A DNA stretch of 64,000 nt from Berberis thunbergii. Lineage: Eukaryota > Streptophyta > Magnoliopsida > Ranunculales > Berberidaceae. Position numbers and translations under genes: made by a program. The notes below the pieces were generated by a model, which was given only the letters and a program-made list of their open reading frames with translations, did no database searches and had not been told where the DNA came from. Every line of letters starts with the position of its first letter. The stretch's first letter is position 1. Positions 1-11,772 of this stretch are shown here, one piece after another. Where the stretch lies: NCBI GenBank assembly GCA_003290165.1, contig QNQO01007570.1, positions 40,365 to 104,364 on the forward strand. Reading direction: 5' to 3'.

Positions 1-632
1 GTCTTCTTCCTTGGTTGTTCACTCACTAATCGCTCTACCACCTGAGTTTGGTCCTCCAATTTATTCAAATTAGTGATTTGGGCTCAGTTGTTGGGCTAAA
101 AATTGCAAACGATAGTCTGCCATCAATGGCATATCTACTACTAGTGGTTGTTCGCCGGTGGCGGCGATGGTAGCCCAATATGGGCAATGGACTGTGCAAC
201 ATTATTTTTGCTAGTTTGGTTTCGAGTTCCCACCACTGTGTTGAAAAAGAAATTGGATTTAAAAGTGTTTATGAAAGAAAATACAAAGTGAATGAACGAA
301 GGAATTTTTTTTTTATCAAAGGAAGAGAACTTGCAATGAGTTTTGTGGAGCAATTTGCATAAAATGAATATTAATTCTTGAGAGCGGTGTGGTGTCTGCC
401 ACGGGTACTCCAATGTCAAAGTTAGAATAATGTCTATCAGAAAAATATGTATTTTTCTACGTTCTTAGAGAGAATTGGGAATAAAAAAAGTTACCTCCAA
501 ATGGTTTTGTGTTTGGCTATTTATAGAGGCAGAACGAGTCAATTGCGGGCAGATGAGTGAGACACGTGGCAAATGAATGAGTCATCTGCTTGTAGACATT
601 GTAATTTCTCTTAGGTAGTTTTAACTTTTGTC
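1..632. other. No gene recognised; LTR-like flank of a degraded retroelement
   Basis: No convincing coding region. A stretch near 390-420 resembles 2090-2125: both have a short 'ccaatg/ccgatg' plus 'aaagtta' context, which I associate with leader regions of plant Ty3/gypsy elements. A TATA-like 'ctatttatagag' lies near 517. This could be the decayed long terminal repeat of the gag remnant to its right, but no clean TG...CA ends were found. Confidence 0.3.
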
Positions 633-634
633 AA

Positions 635-1275
635 CGGTTGTAACTTCCCCTATTTGGTTGTAATTTTCGCCGACAATTGTAACTTCCCATTGATGGTTAT
701 AACTTCCCATTTGGAGAGACCTCGCCTGCAGGTTTGAGTGCTCAGCTGAGCATGGTGGTCAATGCCGAACACTATTCCTCTGCTGAAAAAAATGTTCTGC
801 CAAGTTGCATTGGGCCCAGACTTGGGCTTTCTGTACTTGTATCTCTCATGGGTAATCTTCGGGCTTCTCGGGAACAACCCAAATCTTCGAGCTTCCTTAT
901 CCTGTTGCGCTCACTGAGAGCACCAATTTGTGGATGCAAATTTTTATTGGATCACGTGCTGATTATGCAAATTTTCTATCAAAGGTTGTAACTTTTCATA
1001 AATGATTGTAACTTCCGTCGAAAGTTTTAACTTCTCGTTGATAGTTATAACTTCTCATTTGGAGATACCTCTCCAGCAGGTTTGTGTGCTCAGCTAAATA
1101 TGGTGGTTGACACCGAACACTATTCCTCTTCTGATAAAAGAATGTTATGCGAATTGCATTGGGCCTAGACTTGGGCTTTCTATACTTGTATCTGATTTGG
1201 GTTATATATCTTTCATGGATAATTTTTGGACTTCTTGGGAAATACCCAATTTTTTAGCTTTCTTATCGTGCTAGG
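635..1275. repeat. Two-copy tandem duplication of about 340 bp
   Basis: Two diverged direct copies lie at about 635-925 and 977-1275. Shared landmarks in the same order are a 'gttgtaactt' microrepeat, 'catttggaga', 'caggtttg', 'cgaacactattcctct', 'gcattgggcc' and 'acttgggctttct'. The short 'gttgtaactt' motif also recurs several times inside each copy. It probably belongs to the non-coding or LTR part of the adjacent gypsy remnant. Confidence 0.75.
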
Positions 1276-1289
1276 CTAAGGATTATTTG

Positions 1290-2060
1290 GATCCCACAAG
1301 GCTTTTTTTTATTCGCTGGCTTCTACTTATCAATGATGAACACATTCGCCAAAGCCTGAAATGAATCGATGGACCTTGGCTGGAGGTTGTTGAACCATAT
1401 CAGATAATCATTTTTCAAGCTGGTAGGGAAGGTTCGACACAATACGACTTCTAAACCTTCATTCGGAGCCAACACTTGGTGGTAATGGCGCAGGTGGTCA
1501 GATGAATCTGTGGTTCCATCATAGAATTTCAGCTATGAGGGGATGAACTTCTTTGGCAGAAATGCGTTCATAATCTGCTCAGAAAATGGAAGGACTGTGA
1601 GATTGTATAAGATGCCCAGATCAGTAGCCCCCGGTTGGAGTGCTTCTTGATAATTGTCCTGCTGGACTTCGGCGCATAGTGTCCTTGAACTCCTACATCA
1701 CCAAGGTTCCTCTTATGGTTGGGGTTTTGGTCCTCGATAGGGATGTTACTGCTCTCATGAACGCGCTCCCTATTGCCCTCTTGAGCCGAAGATCTGTCTG
1801 GGTTTCCATCATTCTCTGACAGTGGTTGTCGGTCCTAGGCAAGTCTCTCACAGTGAGGTGATTCATGTGGATCAAAATATGATCAATACGAGGGTCTGCC
1901 ATGGCTGCTTAAGGAGCAGAGCCCTGTGGTTGTCCCGCTTTCACGGTTGGCTCGTTTCGATCCTGTGGTGGGACTCCTTTAATCAGAACGTTGGCAGGCT
2001 CGGCGTTTGGCGCCAAACTGATTCGTCTAATTTTGTCTCTGTTGATTTTGACCTGCAAAA
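1290..2060 (-). pseudogene. Ty3/gypsy retrotransposon gag remnant
   Basis: Read on the minus strand, this stretch gives the typical plant gypsy capsid pattern with stops and frame changes. There is a 'PFSEQIM..FLPKKFIP' segment, then 'FYDGTTDSSDHLRHY', a 'CRTFPTSLK' segment, a 'WFNNLQPRSIDSF' segment and 'FQALANVFI'. The N-terminal part (1693-2060) is in other frames. Gag forms the virus-like particle of the retrotransposon. An in-frame stop falls just after 'KKFIPS' and another follows the last conserved segment, and no protease, RT or integrase follows, so this is a dead fragment. The family call rests on motif recognition only. Confidence 0.7.
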
Positions 2061-2685
2061 ATAAGCAGGGGTGAACCAGAGACAACCGTTGTGGCGGCCA
2101 AAAGCACTCCGATGGTAAAGTTAAACACTTGAACAAGGACTGAACCAGATACCACCGTTCTCATCCATTTTATTCACCTTATATAATGAGAATGTTTTAC
2201 TCCTTCATTGACTCTACCTTTGAATGCGTGATAGAGGGAGGAGATCTCGCTTAGGATCTTCACCCGACCATTACTAGTGTTTTTTGGCATTTAGCTATTT
2301 TTAGGACAATGCTTAATTGGACCTAGAGTAGCCTAAATGGACCTTGGGGGCCTGCTATAGTCCAGAGCTCTGTATTCGAGCCTTATTGTCCTGAGCCAAA
2401 CTCCGAGATTCTTAACGCTCTGGGCTCGCATAATTTGGGTTTGAGCGCCTGACTTATGGGATGAATAGAAATTAACTTGGGCCTAATCAACCCTTACCCT
2501 TTTCATTAGAGTTGATTTGTGCCAAGTGTTCGGCTATGATCGTATGACTGGGGATGTTTCATCAGTTTCATTTTTTGATTTTTAAGTCTGTAAATTCTTG
2601 ATAAATAATCTCCTGAAATTAATTGATGAAAATCTTGATTTCACATGTTCAATCTTGACTAGAAAACGTTATACATTTAAAGCAT
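2061..2685. other. Spacer without recognisable genes
   Basis: Probably the 5' non-coding side of the gypsy remnant. No coding potential or clear repeat ends were seen. Confidence 0.4.
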
Positions 2686-2689
2686 GAAA

Positions 2690-3790
2690 AAAAAAAAAAA
2701 GAAGCTATATTTACAGTTTCTGATGCCATAACACTCATAGGTTGAGAAGAATCAGCGGTCTCGATATCTGAAATTCCCTAAAAAATAAAAAATAAAAATG
2801 TAAATTTCATGTTATTTAAATTAAATATAGATATTCTATATATATTCGCTGTACCTGTGCATGTTCATGCCGATACCCTAATATGGCTTGCTCATTCAAG
2901 GAAGAATCATCAGCAATGTGATTGATACGTATTTCCGCTGCAAAATAAGATGAAAAGAATAAGGGAATGCGCACACTGATGAGTTGAAAACTTGCTCAAA
3001 TCTCCGAAATAGATGTTAATTATCAGAAAGCCCCAAGATATAACCAGAATCTATGGAGATGGGCAGGGTTCCAGTGTTCAGAGAAGACATTGAAGATATA
3101 ACCAACACACCTTTAGCCTGATAAAAAAAAAATTATTAGCACTTTAAAAAAAAAACATTGTGGGTAATTTGAGGTACAACCGATCACTAAAAGCATAAAA
3201 ACTAGCAGATTCAACCAAGATGGTATAGCTAGGGTTTCTTTCGAGTTGCTAGATCAGTCTGGCAGTCTTTGTAGGAGTGGAGGGTCTTGAAAACAACATA
3301 TGTATCTTAAGAGAACAATTCCAAAAGGTTTGAGAGAGAACTTCATGGATAGATACTGGTTCTTCAAATAATTCTTCTTCGTCTCCGTTTCCTTCTTTAT
3401 CAGCTGACCTGAGGCCATCCAAACAGCTCAAGCTGTTCCAAGTAACAGGGACGATGGTACTGGTTCTTAAATTCATCTGATTACAGCACAGGGGGTGACC
3501 TTTTGAATAAGAACCAATCTTGATTTCATCAGCTCAGCTGACATACTCGTGAATCTATAATGAAACTAGCTACAAGGTGAAAATGGTAAACAACCCAAAA
3601 TACGAATGGTTGATATTCAGACTTAACGAAACTACAAACTAAATGATTCGTAGCTAAAAATGAGAAAAGAACACAAACCAAGTAAATGAATGCAGACAAT
3701 TATCGCTCTTGGATCTGCTCTTCCTAAACCTGAGAGAAAGATGAAAAAAATTAGAGTAGAGCGTTATAAAGGGGATTACAAATGGTTATA
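2690..3790 (-). pseudogene. Possible exon remnants of an unidentified gene
   Basis: Several short minus-strand stretches are framed by plausible AG acceptors and GT donors. One runs from about 2940 to 2856 and reads 'AEIRINHIADDSSLNEQ'. One near 2777-2700 reads 'GISDIETADSSQPMSV'. One near 3112-3015 reads 'KGVLVISSMSSLNTG'. A 75-codon ORF lies at 3249-3476. I do not recognise the protein and could not join the exons into a continuous frame. It may be a fragment caught in an old element or the end of a real gene. Confidence 0.25.
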
Positions 3791-3991
3791 TATTTAAATA
3801 ATATATTGGAAAAATGGCGACATGTATGACATGGCTTCTTTGACTATTATAAAAGTCTCACAATACACACGGCAATCTCCTGGAACTGAATTAGGGTTTG
3901 AAGGAGGATTTTTTTTTTTTTTGCTTTGTGGTGAATCTTTTTATTTATTTATTTATTAATTCATGCACGAAGGATATATGCTTGATCCTAT

Positions 3992-3994
3992 TAG
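3992..3994. repeat. Left target site duplication (TAG) of CACTA element 1
   Basis: The 3-bp TAG directly before CACTACACC is matched by TAG at 12987-12989 directly after ...GGTGTAGTG. A 3-bp TSD is the hallmark of the CACTA (En/Spm) superfamily. Confidence 0.9.
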
Positions 3995-4009
3995 CACTAC
4001 ACCAAAAAC

Positions 4010-4400
4010 CCCATTTAGCCACGCCGAGCTAGCCACGGTTCTAAACCGTTGCTTTATTTGCCACGGCCAAAAACCGTAGCTTTAACTACCAACGGCTTAA
4101 AACCGTGGTTAAAAACAACATGGCCACGGCTTAGAACCGTTGGTATATTTGGAACGGTTAAAAACCGTGGCAATTAGTAGCAACGGCTCCAAACCGTGGG
4201 TATTATTCGCAACGGCTCAAAACCGTTGCAAAAAAAAATTTAGCAACGGTTTTAAACCGTGGCTAAGTCTAGCAACGGCTCAATACCGTTGCAAAAAAAA
4301 ATTTAGCAACGGTTTTAAACCGTGGCTAAATTTAGCAACGGCTCAAAACCGTGGCTAGACATATCCACGGTTCAAAACCGTGGCTAAAACTGCCAACGAT
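4010..4400. repeat. Left subterminal repeat array of CACTA element 1
   Basis: More than a dozen copies in both orientations of a unit of about 20 bp centred on 'acggttttaaaccgt' or 'caacggctcaaaaccg'. Each unit is nearly palindromic. The same family of units is found at the right end. Confidence 0.85.
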
Positions 4401-4499
4401 TTAAAACTAAAGACCCCTCCATTTCGCGCTTTCGAGGTTTCAGTTTCGCGCGTTTTGGCGAAAAAATTTGGGGAAAACATATTCCATTTCGTTTTCACA

Positions 4500-5880
4500 A
4501 GCACTACTGAAGGACTGAAGAAGGACTGAAGAAGGAGAGGACGAGAAGCAGAGAAGAAGAAGGGTGTGAGTTGTTCGCTTCATTTGTCAAAGTGACAGTT
4601 CGCTTCTCTCTCTCTCTTTTTCTGCAACTCATCTGATCTCTCTCTCTCCATGGAACCTAACAAGCCCACTCAATCAACCCCAATGAAGCCCTCATCATCG
4701 TCCTTCAGCCCCTTCAAGTCGAAGAAGATCCTCGGATCGAGCCCCAAACCAGCCCCCTCATCAGATCCAAACACCCCACTGAAGGCGACGCCAACATCGC
4801 AGTTCCGCCAACGAACCAGAAGCAAAGTTCCTTGGGTGAGCCAAATCAGGAAGATCGCACAAGAACTCAACAGACCCAGTAAGAAAATCCCTTCAAATTC
4901 ATCATCTGATCCAGTCCCATCGACCCCGCTCAAGAAGAAGAAGAAATCCCTCGATGCGATCCAACTCCCCGAAAGGTAAGGTTTTTGGAGAAAAGATTTA
5001 TGTTGGTTTTTAATTTGTAAACTCTTTACCTAGATCTGGGATTTTACCCATTTGGGTGTTTTTTTTTTTTTTTTTCATTTGTGGGGTTTAGGTTGGAAAC
5101 ACTAGCCAAGTTGTTCGATAACATGGTTTGCTCGATTCGGCTGCTTCGATTGAAAGGGACAATGTGCACTTTTCCTAACATTTGCAAGACAATGGAGTCC
5201 TTAACAGACAGGTAGTTTTACTATTAACTATTTTTGGGATATTGTAGTTTTTAATGTAAATGTATTTGTTTTGGCTTCTTATAATTGATCTTGTTTTGGC
5301 TTCTTATAATTGATCATCTCTTTTGGTGAGCATGTTAAGCTTAATTGTCTTTTATCACGTTTTGACCTTTATATTGTTTAAGAGAAATGCTTTGAGATGG
5401 TTCAGACACTAGAGTTTATTATTTTGCTCTGATCTGTTATGCTCGACACTCTATCAAAGCCTATGTGTTAGAATGGTCATTCTATATAGCAATTTTTTTT
5501 ACTTAAATAATGTATATACTAGGCTTGAAGTTGCTGGTCCGAAACTTAAATAATTTTTTTTACTTAAATAATGTATATACTAGGCTTGAAGTTACTTAAA
5601 TAATTTATTTTGCTTCTTTTCTTGAATATGTTTCTGTTATTTTGTTAATTCCTTCTGCTTTATTTTCCCTTTGCATAGATAGCAATGGCATGATAGTGTG
5701 CTTGTTTGTAAAAGCCTTGGTTAACTACTTTTGTTAGTTCTACTTTATTTTTCCCTTTGCATGGGGCAATGGCAATCATATTGTTTGTTTGCTGAAGACT
5801 TGGTCATCTCTGTTTCTCTTTATAAACTTCAGGGACAGTCTGCTTCATGTTAGCCATATCAAGTTTGAAGCATATGAAAG
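4500..5880 (+). pseudogene. Captured 5' part of a CDT1-like replication licensing gene
   Basis: Three exons can be read: 4650-4975 (from the ATG), 5092-5211 and 5833-5880, with GT/AG junctions and phases that join cleanly (codon AG|G at both junctions). The N-terminus contains 'FSPFKSKK', as in plant CDT1. Later segments, 'LFDNMVCSIRLLRLKGTM' and 'NICKTMESLTDR', match the start of the conserved CDT1 geminin-binding fold. CDT1 loads MCM helicases at origins. The 5' flank is pyrimidine-rich (ctctctct up to the ATG), so the donor's 5' UTR and perhaps promoter were captured too. After 5880 there is no continuation, so the MCM-binding C-terminus is absent. The CDT1 assignment comes from motif order and is fairly but not absolutely certain. 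Confidence 0.65.
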
Positions 5881-7490
5881 GTGAACTCTTACACTTCCTG
5901 TATGTTTGTTTGTAAAGGCTAGGGCTAATTTACTGGATTCCTTGCATTGTTTTCATTTTTCTTTGTAATAATTGCAGAAATTGATGGTGGTGGGTTTGAC
6001 CCCATAGAGTGGTACCATCTAAGAGCATACCATTTTACCCACTTACTCCTCTGAAACCCTGTTGGGTTGGGAATCACATAGAAGCCAACATATAAGGATG
6101 ACCAGAAATCATGTACTTTGAATTTTGATCTGCAACTAGAACTTGGGAACTAGAGCAGGAAAAATTCCATGGATGGTTGCATATAAAATTGGAACTTCTT
6201 CATTTAACTATTTGCTAAACCATCCCTTTAAGGCTATTTGTGTATAGTACATGCATGTCATATGCTTGCACTTTTTTTTTTTTTCTTGATGTGTACTTAT
6301 TTGTATATACCCTGACTTATTGCAGAGTTTGCACGTGACAAACAATTAGATCTTAAACTTTTTGGCGTAAAAATTGCTAAAACATGAACTTACAGACAAG
6401 GCTTGAACCTTCAAGACAAGCTTGATTTTTTTTCTTCTTCTTGTGACTAAAATTAGTACTAGTGATCTACAGACAGAAGTAAAATGTCCTCACACTTGTA
6501 CCTGAAGTTGGTTCCTGGACATGGGTCTGCTTAGAAGTGATCTTTTATATCCGTTTCCAATGTAGATATTTATGCATCTGTTACTCCTCTCATGCGTCTT
6601 CTTTGTTGTCACTGATTTTTTAATGATTTTCAATCTTTCACATGTTTCTATTGGTCTAATCTGCTCAGCATATTTAGTGATTGCTAACTGTTGGTAACAC
6701 ATTTGTTCCAACCTTTCTTTTCTGGCTTGTGGTAGACCTGCTGCTCTTAGTCAAAGCATGGCTGTATATAAGAAGTCCATTGTTACCTTGTATTTTTCTT
6801 GTATTTGGAGATCCCCTGCTTTGTGTATCAGTGGAGTGTGTTCGATCCGCTTGGACTGATGAAGATCAGAAGTAAGTCATTCCCTTAAACACCAACTTGT
6901 TGATTTCAATTGTTTATATGGGCTTGTTTTGTTTTGGTTGGTTTCTAATTATTGATTGAATTTTTACGTTGCAACATCTAGTTATGCTGCTGTTTTGCAG
7001 GGTTTATAAGATGCACAACATGCTGCCTGTCATTTAGGGACTTCTGTTTTGTTATGGGAGTCACAACATGCTCCACTTCCTGTGAAAATATGTTATTGTT
7101 AGGTTTTCCTTTCACTTTAATATAGCAATATAACATAATCACAAGAAAGCACACACAAACTTGCATGAAAATGGTTGGATTGATGCAAAACTACCCAATA
7201 GAATGGCTAATTTTATAGTTATGTTAAAGGTATAAGGTATAATGTAAAAGAAGAAATGGATTGATGAAGATGAAGGTAAAAGAAGAAGCGCTTAAGGTAT
7301 GCAAAAACAGTCTTGCCTCCTTGCTTAAGCCGTGTAGCTTAAGCTGAATCACATGAACATATTAGACAAAGAATGTTCTGTCTGAATCAAATTAGTTTGA
7401 AATATTTTCTTTGGTTTGCAGTTAAATTTTTTATTCATTTTGATGAATTGATATGAAATTTTTTGAATTTTGAAGTTGTTTTTATCTAAC
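5881..7490. other. Interior of CACTA element 1 without recognised exons
   Basis: AT-rich, intron-like sequence. Near 5535-5600 a short segment around 'aataatgtatatactaggcttgaagtt' is duplicated in tandem. An ORF at 6681-6875 is not recognisable as a protein family. Confidence 0.4.
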
Positions 7491-7497
7491 TGTTGGA

Positions 7498-7647
7498 GGG
7501 CTTGTCGTGGGTGCAGTGGTGGGATCAGCTATTGAGAATTGGTTGCAGGTGGATATTGTCCCATTTCTTGGCGTGCATTCTCCTGCTGTAGTAGTAAGTG
7601 AATTCATTTTATTCTCCCAATTCTTGGTCTCACTGTATTTAAGGTAG
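7498..7647 (+). pseudogene. Captured terminal exon of an unidentified membrane protein
   Basis: An open frame follows a plausible AG acceptor and ends in TAG at 7645-7647. It encodes about 48 residues with 'GLVVGAVVGSAIENWLQVD', 'IVPFLGVHSPAVV' and a hydrophobic C-terminus 'FLVSLYLR'. The glycine/valine-rich start and hydrophobic end look like membrane segments of a conserved plant protein. I do not recognise the family. It lies in the same orientation as the other captured exons. Confidence 0.45.
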
Positions 7648-8035
7648 GATGTATAGAATGACACATTGTAATTCAAACTGTGATAGCTGCAAGTATCATT
7701 TAATTACTTGCTGTTGCACTCATTTGCATGATCATCAAGATGTTGTGATTACTTAGGATGTGTATTCATAAAGTAGTATACAAAAGAAATGTATTAGAAC
7801 TTAATTGTTGAAAGATTTTGCAACTTTTAATTGCTATGTACAACATTCTTTGAAATAGTCCTACTCTATTACATATGTTATTAAATATTTGTTGTTTTTC
7901 TGCTTTGGTTAATATTATTCTATATAGATAAATCTTAATAAAATAAACAAATAAGTAAATAAATAAATAAGAAGGATCATGTAATTCAACTCTATGGGGC
8001 TTTTTAACGATCTTCATCTGGTTGTAACTTTGCAG

Positions 8036-8200
8036 GTGATGAATTTGGAATGCCTTCGTGGCCGTATTGTAACAAAAAGACACAAAGGATGAGTCACTTT
8101 GGTGATTATTTGCATACTGCAGCTATAAAAATTCAGCAAAAATATCGTGGTTGGAAAGGGCGAACAAAATTTTTAAAGATACGCAACCGTATTGTAAAAT
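8036..8200 (+). pseudogene. Captured exon of a CAMTA-type transcription factor (IQ-motif region)
   Basis: After an AG acceptor (tttgcag) the frame reads 'HTAAIKIQQKYRGWKGR' and then 'KFLKIRNRIVK'. This is the calmodulin-binding IQ repeat region of plant calmodulin-binding transcription activators (CAMTA), downstream of their ankyrin repeats. CAMTAs regulate calcium-responsive genes in the nucleus. The exon runs without a donor into a GC-rich CTG-repeat stretch from about 8200, so the capture is broken here. Confidence 0.7.
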
Positions 8201-8570
8201 TTTTTCTGCTGCTGTTTCATGCGGGGGCGGACTGGCGTACTTGCTGTTGCTGCGCGGCGTTGATGCTGCTGCTGCTGCTGCTACGCCAGGGCGCGTTACT
8301 GCTGCTACTGCCCTGCTTTGCTGTTGCTGTTTGCTGCTGGGTTTGCTGTTGCTTTTGCTGCTGGGTTTGCTTCTGCTGCGACGCATTGTTGCGGTCTGTA
8401 TATGCGTTGACATGCTGAGATGTGGCGACATGCGGTTGGAGCGTGTGTATGCCGGTTGATCTGGGCAGTCCGGTGTAACTTGATTTGTCGCAGAAACGCG
8501 CGTGTGCTGCGTGTTCTACGGTTGAGAGACTGAATGTGAGTTGGTTTAAGTTGATTGCTTTAAGTTTTCT
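8200..8570. repeat. GC-rich CTG-repeat segment, copy 1
   Basis: A GC-rich block rich in ctg/gct triplets, in strong contrast to its AT-rich surroundings. Its 3' half shares landmarks with 10450-10600 ('gttgacatgctgagatg', 'gccggttgat', 'tttgtcgcagaaacgcgcg') in the same orientation. Long ORFs on either strand here are triplet-repeat artefacts, giving polyGln/Ser or polyLeu/Cys. Confidence 0.75.
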
Positions 8571-9409
8571 ATTTTCATTGTTTTTAGTTTTTGCCTTGGC
8601 TTTCAAACAAAAAAAATAGGACATGCCCTGGTAGCTTATAGTTCACTTTGTGCTTTTTTAGGATCTATTTAACAATAGCGTAAATGTTCTTATAAAAGAA
8701 AATTAGCAGGCATGTTAGTTCACCAGACCGTTGCTATTACTAAACTAGCATGTTTCCTCCTTCTCATGTTCTTATCGTGTGTGAAATAAATCAGATCTGT
8801 ATTCTGTGTTTCTAAACATTGTCTTTGGTAGCATTTCTTTGATTCTTGATTGCGTAATTTTCGTTATAAAATTATTTGGTTCGCATATAAGTTGGTAGAA
8901 TTATTTGCGTAAATAAGATGTGTGTGAACTTGTCCATAAGTGGTTATCAGAGGAGTTCTCTTGCAAAGCCCATTGAATTTTGTTGGTTACGTCTAAATAA
9001 ATCTTTTCCTTTTATCCCTATCAATGATATTATGCCTAAGTTGGTCATACTCATCTAGATTAGTGGCAGTGTAGATGTTCTTGGAGAACCATATAAGTTG
9101 ATTATATTTTCTCTTACGTTCCTTCCTGTTAATGATGTTATGGCTATGTTGGTTATAGTCATCTAAAGCAAGTTTTATATGTCCATTCTATCATGTTGTT
9201 ATCATTAATCTACTTATGTTTTCTAGCATTTTCATGATTTAAGGCAACGAATACCCTAGTTTCTCTCGCAATGACAAGTTTGATTTTAATTGTGGTCTGC
9301 AACTATAGTGATGATTTGTGTAATTGTCATCAAACATTTCTTGCAACTGCATTTGGGTTTGACGAAAGTTAATAATCTAGATTTATTTGCTTTGTGTCTA
9401 CACCTGAAG

Positions 9410-9760
9410 GTCTGTGAGAGATCACTCTCTGGTTCTGTTTCTGGCCCAATCCCATCTACTACTTCTCAGTTCACAAGGGCTGAGATGCTGCCTAGTGGTT
9501 ATTTGATTCGTCCATGCGAGGGAGGAGGATCAATCATCCACATTGTCGACCACCTTGATCTTGAGGTTTGACCCCCTTCTCCCTTTTTATGGAAGGATAT
9601 GAAATTTATTTTTGGTTTGAGGGACATTTACTTAAGTTTTGAAAATATCTTTCTGATCAACTAATTACACCCTGCTTTTTTATAGGCATGGAGCGTGCCT
9701 GAGGTGTTACGTCCACTTTATCAATCGTCTAAAGTTCTAGCTAAGAAAATGACAATTGCA
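9410..9760 (+). pseudogene. Captured exons of a class III HD-Zip gene (REVOLUTA/PHABULOSA family)
   Basis: Exon A (9410-9565, 52 codons) contains 'VCERSLSGS' and 'RAEMLPSGYLIRPCEGGG', then 'SIIHIVDHLDLE'. Exon B (9686-9760, 25 codons) reads 'AWSVPEVLRPLYQSSKV'. Together they match the C-terminal part of the START domain and its downstream flank in class III homeodomain-leucine zipper proteins, which pattern meristems and vasculature. Acceptors (..aag and ..atag) and donors (gtttga, gtaagt) are present. Homeodomain, zipper and MEKHLA parts are absent. The segment is too short to say which family member was captured, and I saw no miR165/166 target site. Confidence 0.82.
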
Positions 9761-10169
9761 GTAAGTAGAAAAGGTTCTGGTTGTTATAATTTAGCCCATG
9801 TGATAAAATTGTGCTTATCACACGAGTTGGATTGTGAAAGCAAATACTTGACCATAGGTGTCAATCTCATGCCCCAATGAAGTATTTACTTTACCCAAAA
9901 TCTGGATTGCTACATCTAGACAAACTTTATTTATTACTCTGTTCTGTTGCTTCAATTATATCATTCAACTTTGTTTTATCTATTTATATTACATTAATTT
10001 CTTTGATGTAAGCTTGAGTGTCTTGCACATTAATAAGTGTATTTAAATGGTCAAGGTAGAAGTGAGTTCTACTTTCTTTCTTCAAAGCTCCAAAGAACAA
10101 ACATGGAACTGATAGAAAATTTTCTGTTGGATCAATCTAGTTTTTCAGCTTTGTGGCTGCGAGGTTTGG

Positions 10170-10603
10170 GGATTATGGCAGCTTTCGCAGTCCGGGAAAT
10201 GGCGATATTCTGCGAGTCTCTCTGCTGCTCGCAGGGGCAGATGCTGTGTGGTTTAGGCAGAGCTCTCTGCTGATCTGCTGTTGCTGTTCTGCTGATCTGC
10301 TGCTGCTGCTGATCCGCTGTTGCTGTTCTGCTGTTGCTGATGCGCGGTTGCTGCGCTGCGTGTTGATGCGACGGCTGCGGTGCTATTTTCTGCTGCTGCT
10401 GATGCGCGGCTTTGTTGCTGCTGGGATACATTGCAGTTGTTTTGTCGCAGCGTTGACATGCTGAGATGCGGCGTCATGTGGTTGGCGCGTGTGTTCGCCG
10501 GTTGATTTAGGCACTACGGTGTCATTTCGGGATTTGTCGCAGAAACGCGCGGGTGCCGCGTGTGCATTGGCAGCTGGTTGGAATGTGACTCTACATGTTG
10601 CAG
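10170..10603. repeat. GC-rich CTG-repeat segment, copy 2
   Basis: A second CTG/GCT-rich block in direct orientation to the one at 8200-8570. The shared tail includes 'cgttgacatgctgagatg', 'cgccggttgat' and 'gatttgtcgcagaaacgcg'. The two blocks flank the HD-Zip III exons. It ends at the acceptor of the TGA exon (tgttgcag|atgggg). Confidence 0.75.
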
Positions 10604-11772
10604 ATGGGGACTGCAATGGAGAAGTTGAATGATCTTTTAAGATTTGTGAACCAGGTACGTACATATTATAAGGGCACGTTGCTTATTGTGATAACAACTA
10701 ATTGATATAGCACCATAAAATATATTCTGGAGCATTTTCTTAAATCTTTTAAAGAAGTACTTGCTAACAAATTAATCTGATATTCTCAATAATAGGGAAC
10801 AATTGTTATGATTAGGCATACGAATTCTGCAATCTCATGATAAGTTTATCTATTAATATTGCAGAAAGATAATGTTGAATTGAAAAAATGTCAGGACCTT
10901 GCAAGACTTTCAACTTGAAGGTTTTAGAGTAGTATGAGCTAGAAATAGTACTTCCTAACACCTGATTATTTATTTATTCTCTGTTTAGTTTTTCTTCATG
11001 GACCATAATCATCTGAGAAAATGCAAGATACTAAGAATGTTATGCTATTTACAAAAGAAAAATTTAGCTCAATACTTGCAGACAAAGCCCAATTTAACAA
11101 AATAATTGACTTAGATTTACTTAACTTACGGCTTCGTGATCAATTCGCTTTTTCTCAAGACTTCAAAAATGTTAACACTTGAATGTAAAGCATTCAAACT
11201 GTCATTTTATTGAACTTGTACTTGGTCTGTAGTTCAATTCACAAGAGGTATGGCTAAATAATATGACAAGGGTGGGGGACAGTTTTGGTACAAGCATGAG
11301 TAATATTTTTACTGTTGAACTCCGAAAGGGTACTTTCTAATGTACTAGGCCATCTTTGGTTGTTGAAAACTATTTAGGAACTCTTTTGTAAATCTGTTGG
11401 TGAAATGTTGTTGTGTTATGTCAGATTGTCTGATTAACTATTGAAAATACTGATTGGTGGCTCATCATATTCAAGCAGTAATAAGAGGATCAAATAGTCA
11501 GGTTTTTGCATATAGAAATTTCCCTTTGAACTAGCAACTCCCTTCTTTCAGCCATTATCTTCTTAAACCCCCTTTGGTTGTAATTTGGCTGATTCTTATT
11601 GGTTATTGATGCTGAACAGGCAGACAGCCTTCGCCATATGACCTTGCAGCAGATGGCTAAAATCCTTACTACCCGGCAGGCAGCCAGAGGCTTGCTTGCC
11701 TTGGGGGACTACTTCCAGCGCCTTCGGACCCTAAGTTCAATCTGGTATGCTCGTCCTCGTGAACCAACCTGA
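10604..11772 (+). pseudogene. Captured 3' end of a TGA-type bZIP factor gene (TGA1/TGA4 clade)
   Basis: Two exons: 10604-10654 ('MGTAMEKLNDLLRFVNQ') and 11620-11772, which reads 'LQQMAKILTTRQAARGL', 'ALGDYFQRLRTLSS' and ends 'ARPREPT' followed by TGA. This is the conserved C-terminal DOG1-type domain of TGA factors, which bind as-1 elements and interact with NPR1. The ending 'REPT-stop' is typical of the TGA1/TGA4 group. Donor (gtacgt) and acceptor (aacag) are intact, and the intron is kept. The bZIP domain is missing. The MGTAM methionine is internal in the parent gene and is not a natural start. Confidence 0.82.

Noticed and set aside
8123..8624. Gln/Ser-rich and Leu/Cys-rich ORFs in both strands
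   Set aside because: They are translations of CTG/GCT triplet repeats in several frames at once, without splice or start context.
10132..10477. Second set of Gln-rich ORFs
   Set aside because: Same triplet-repeat artefact in the paired block.
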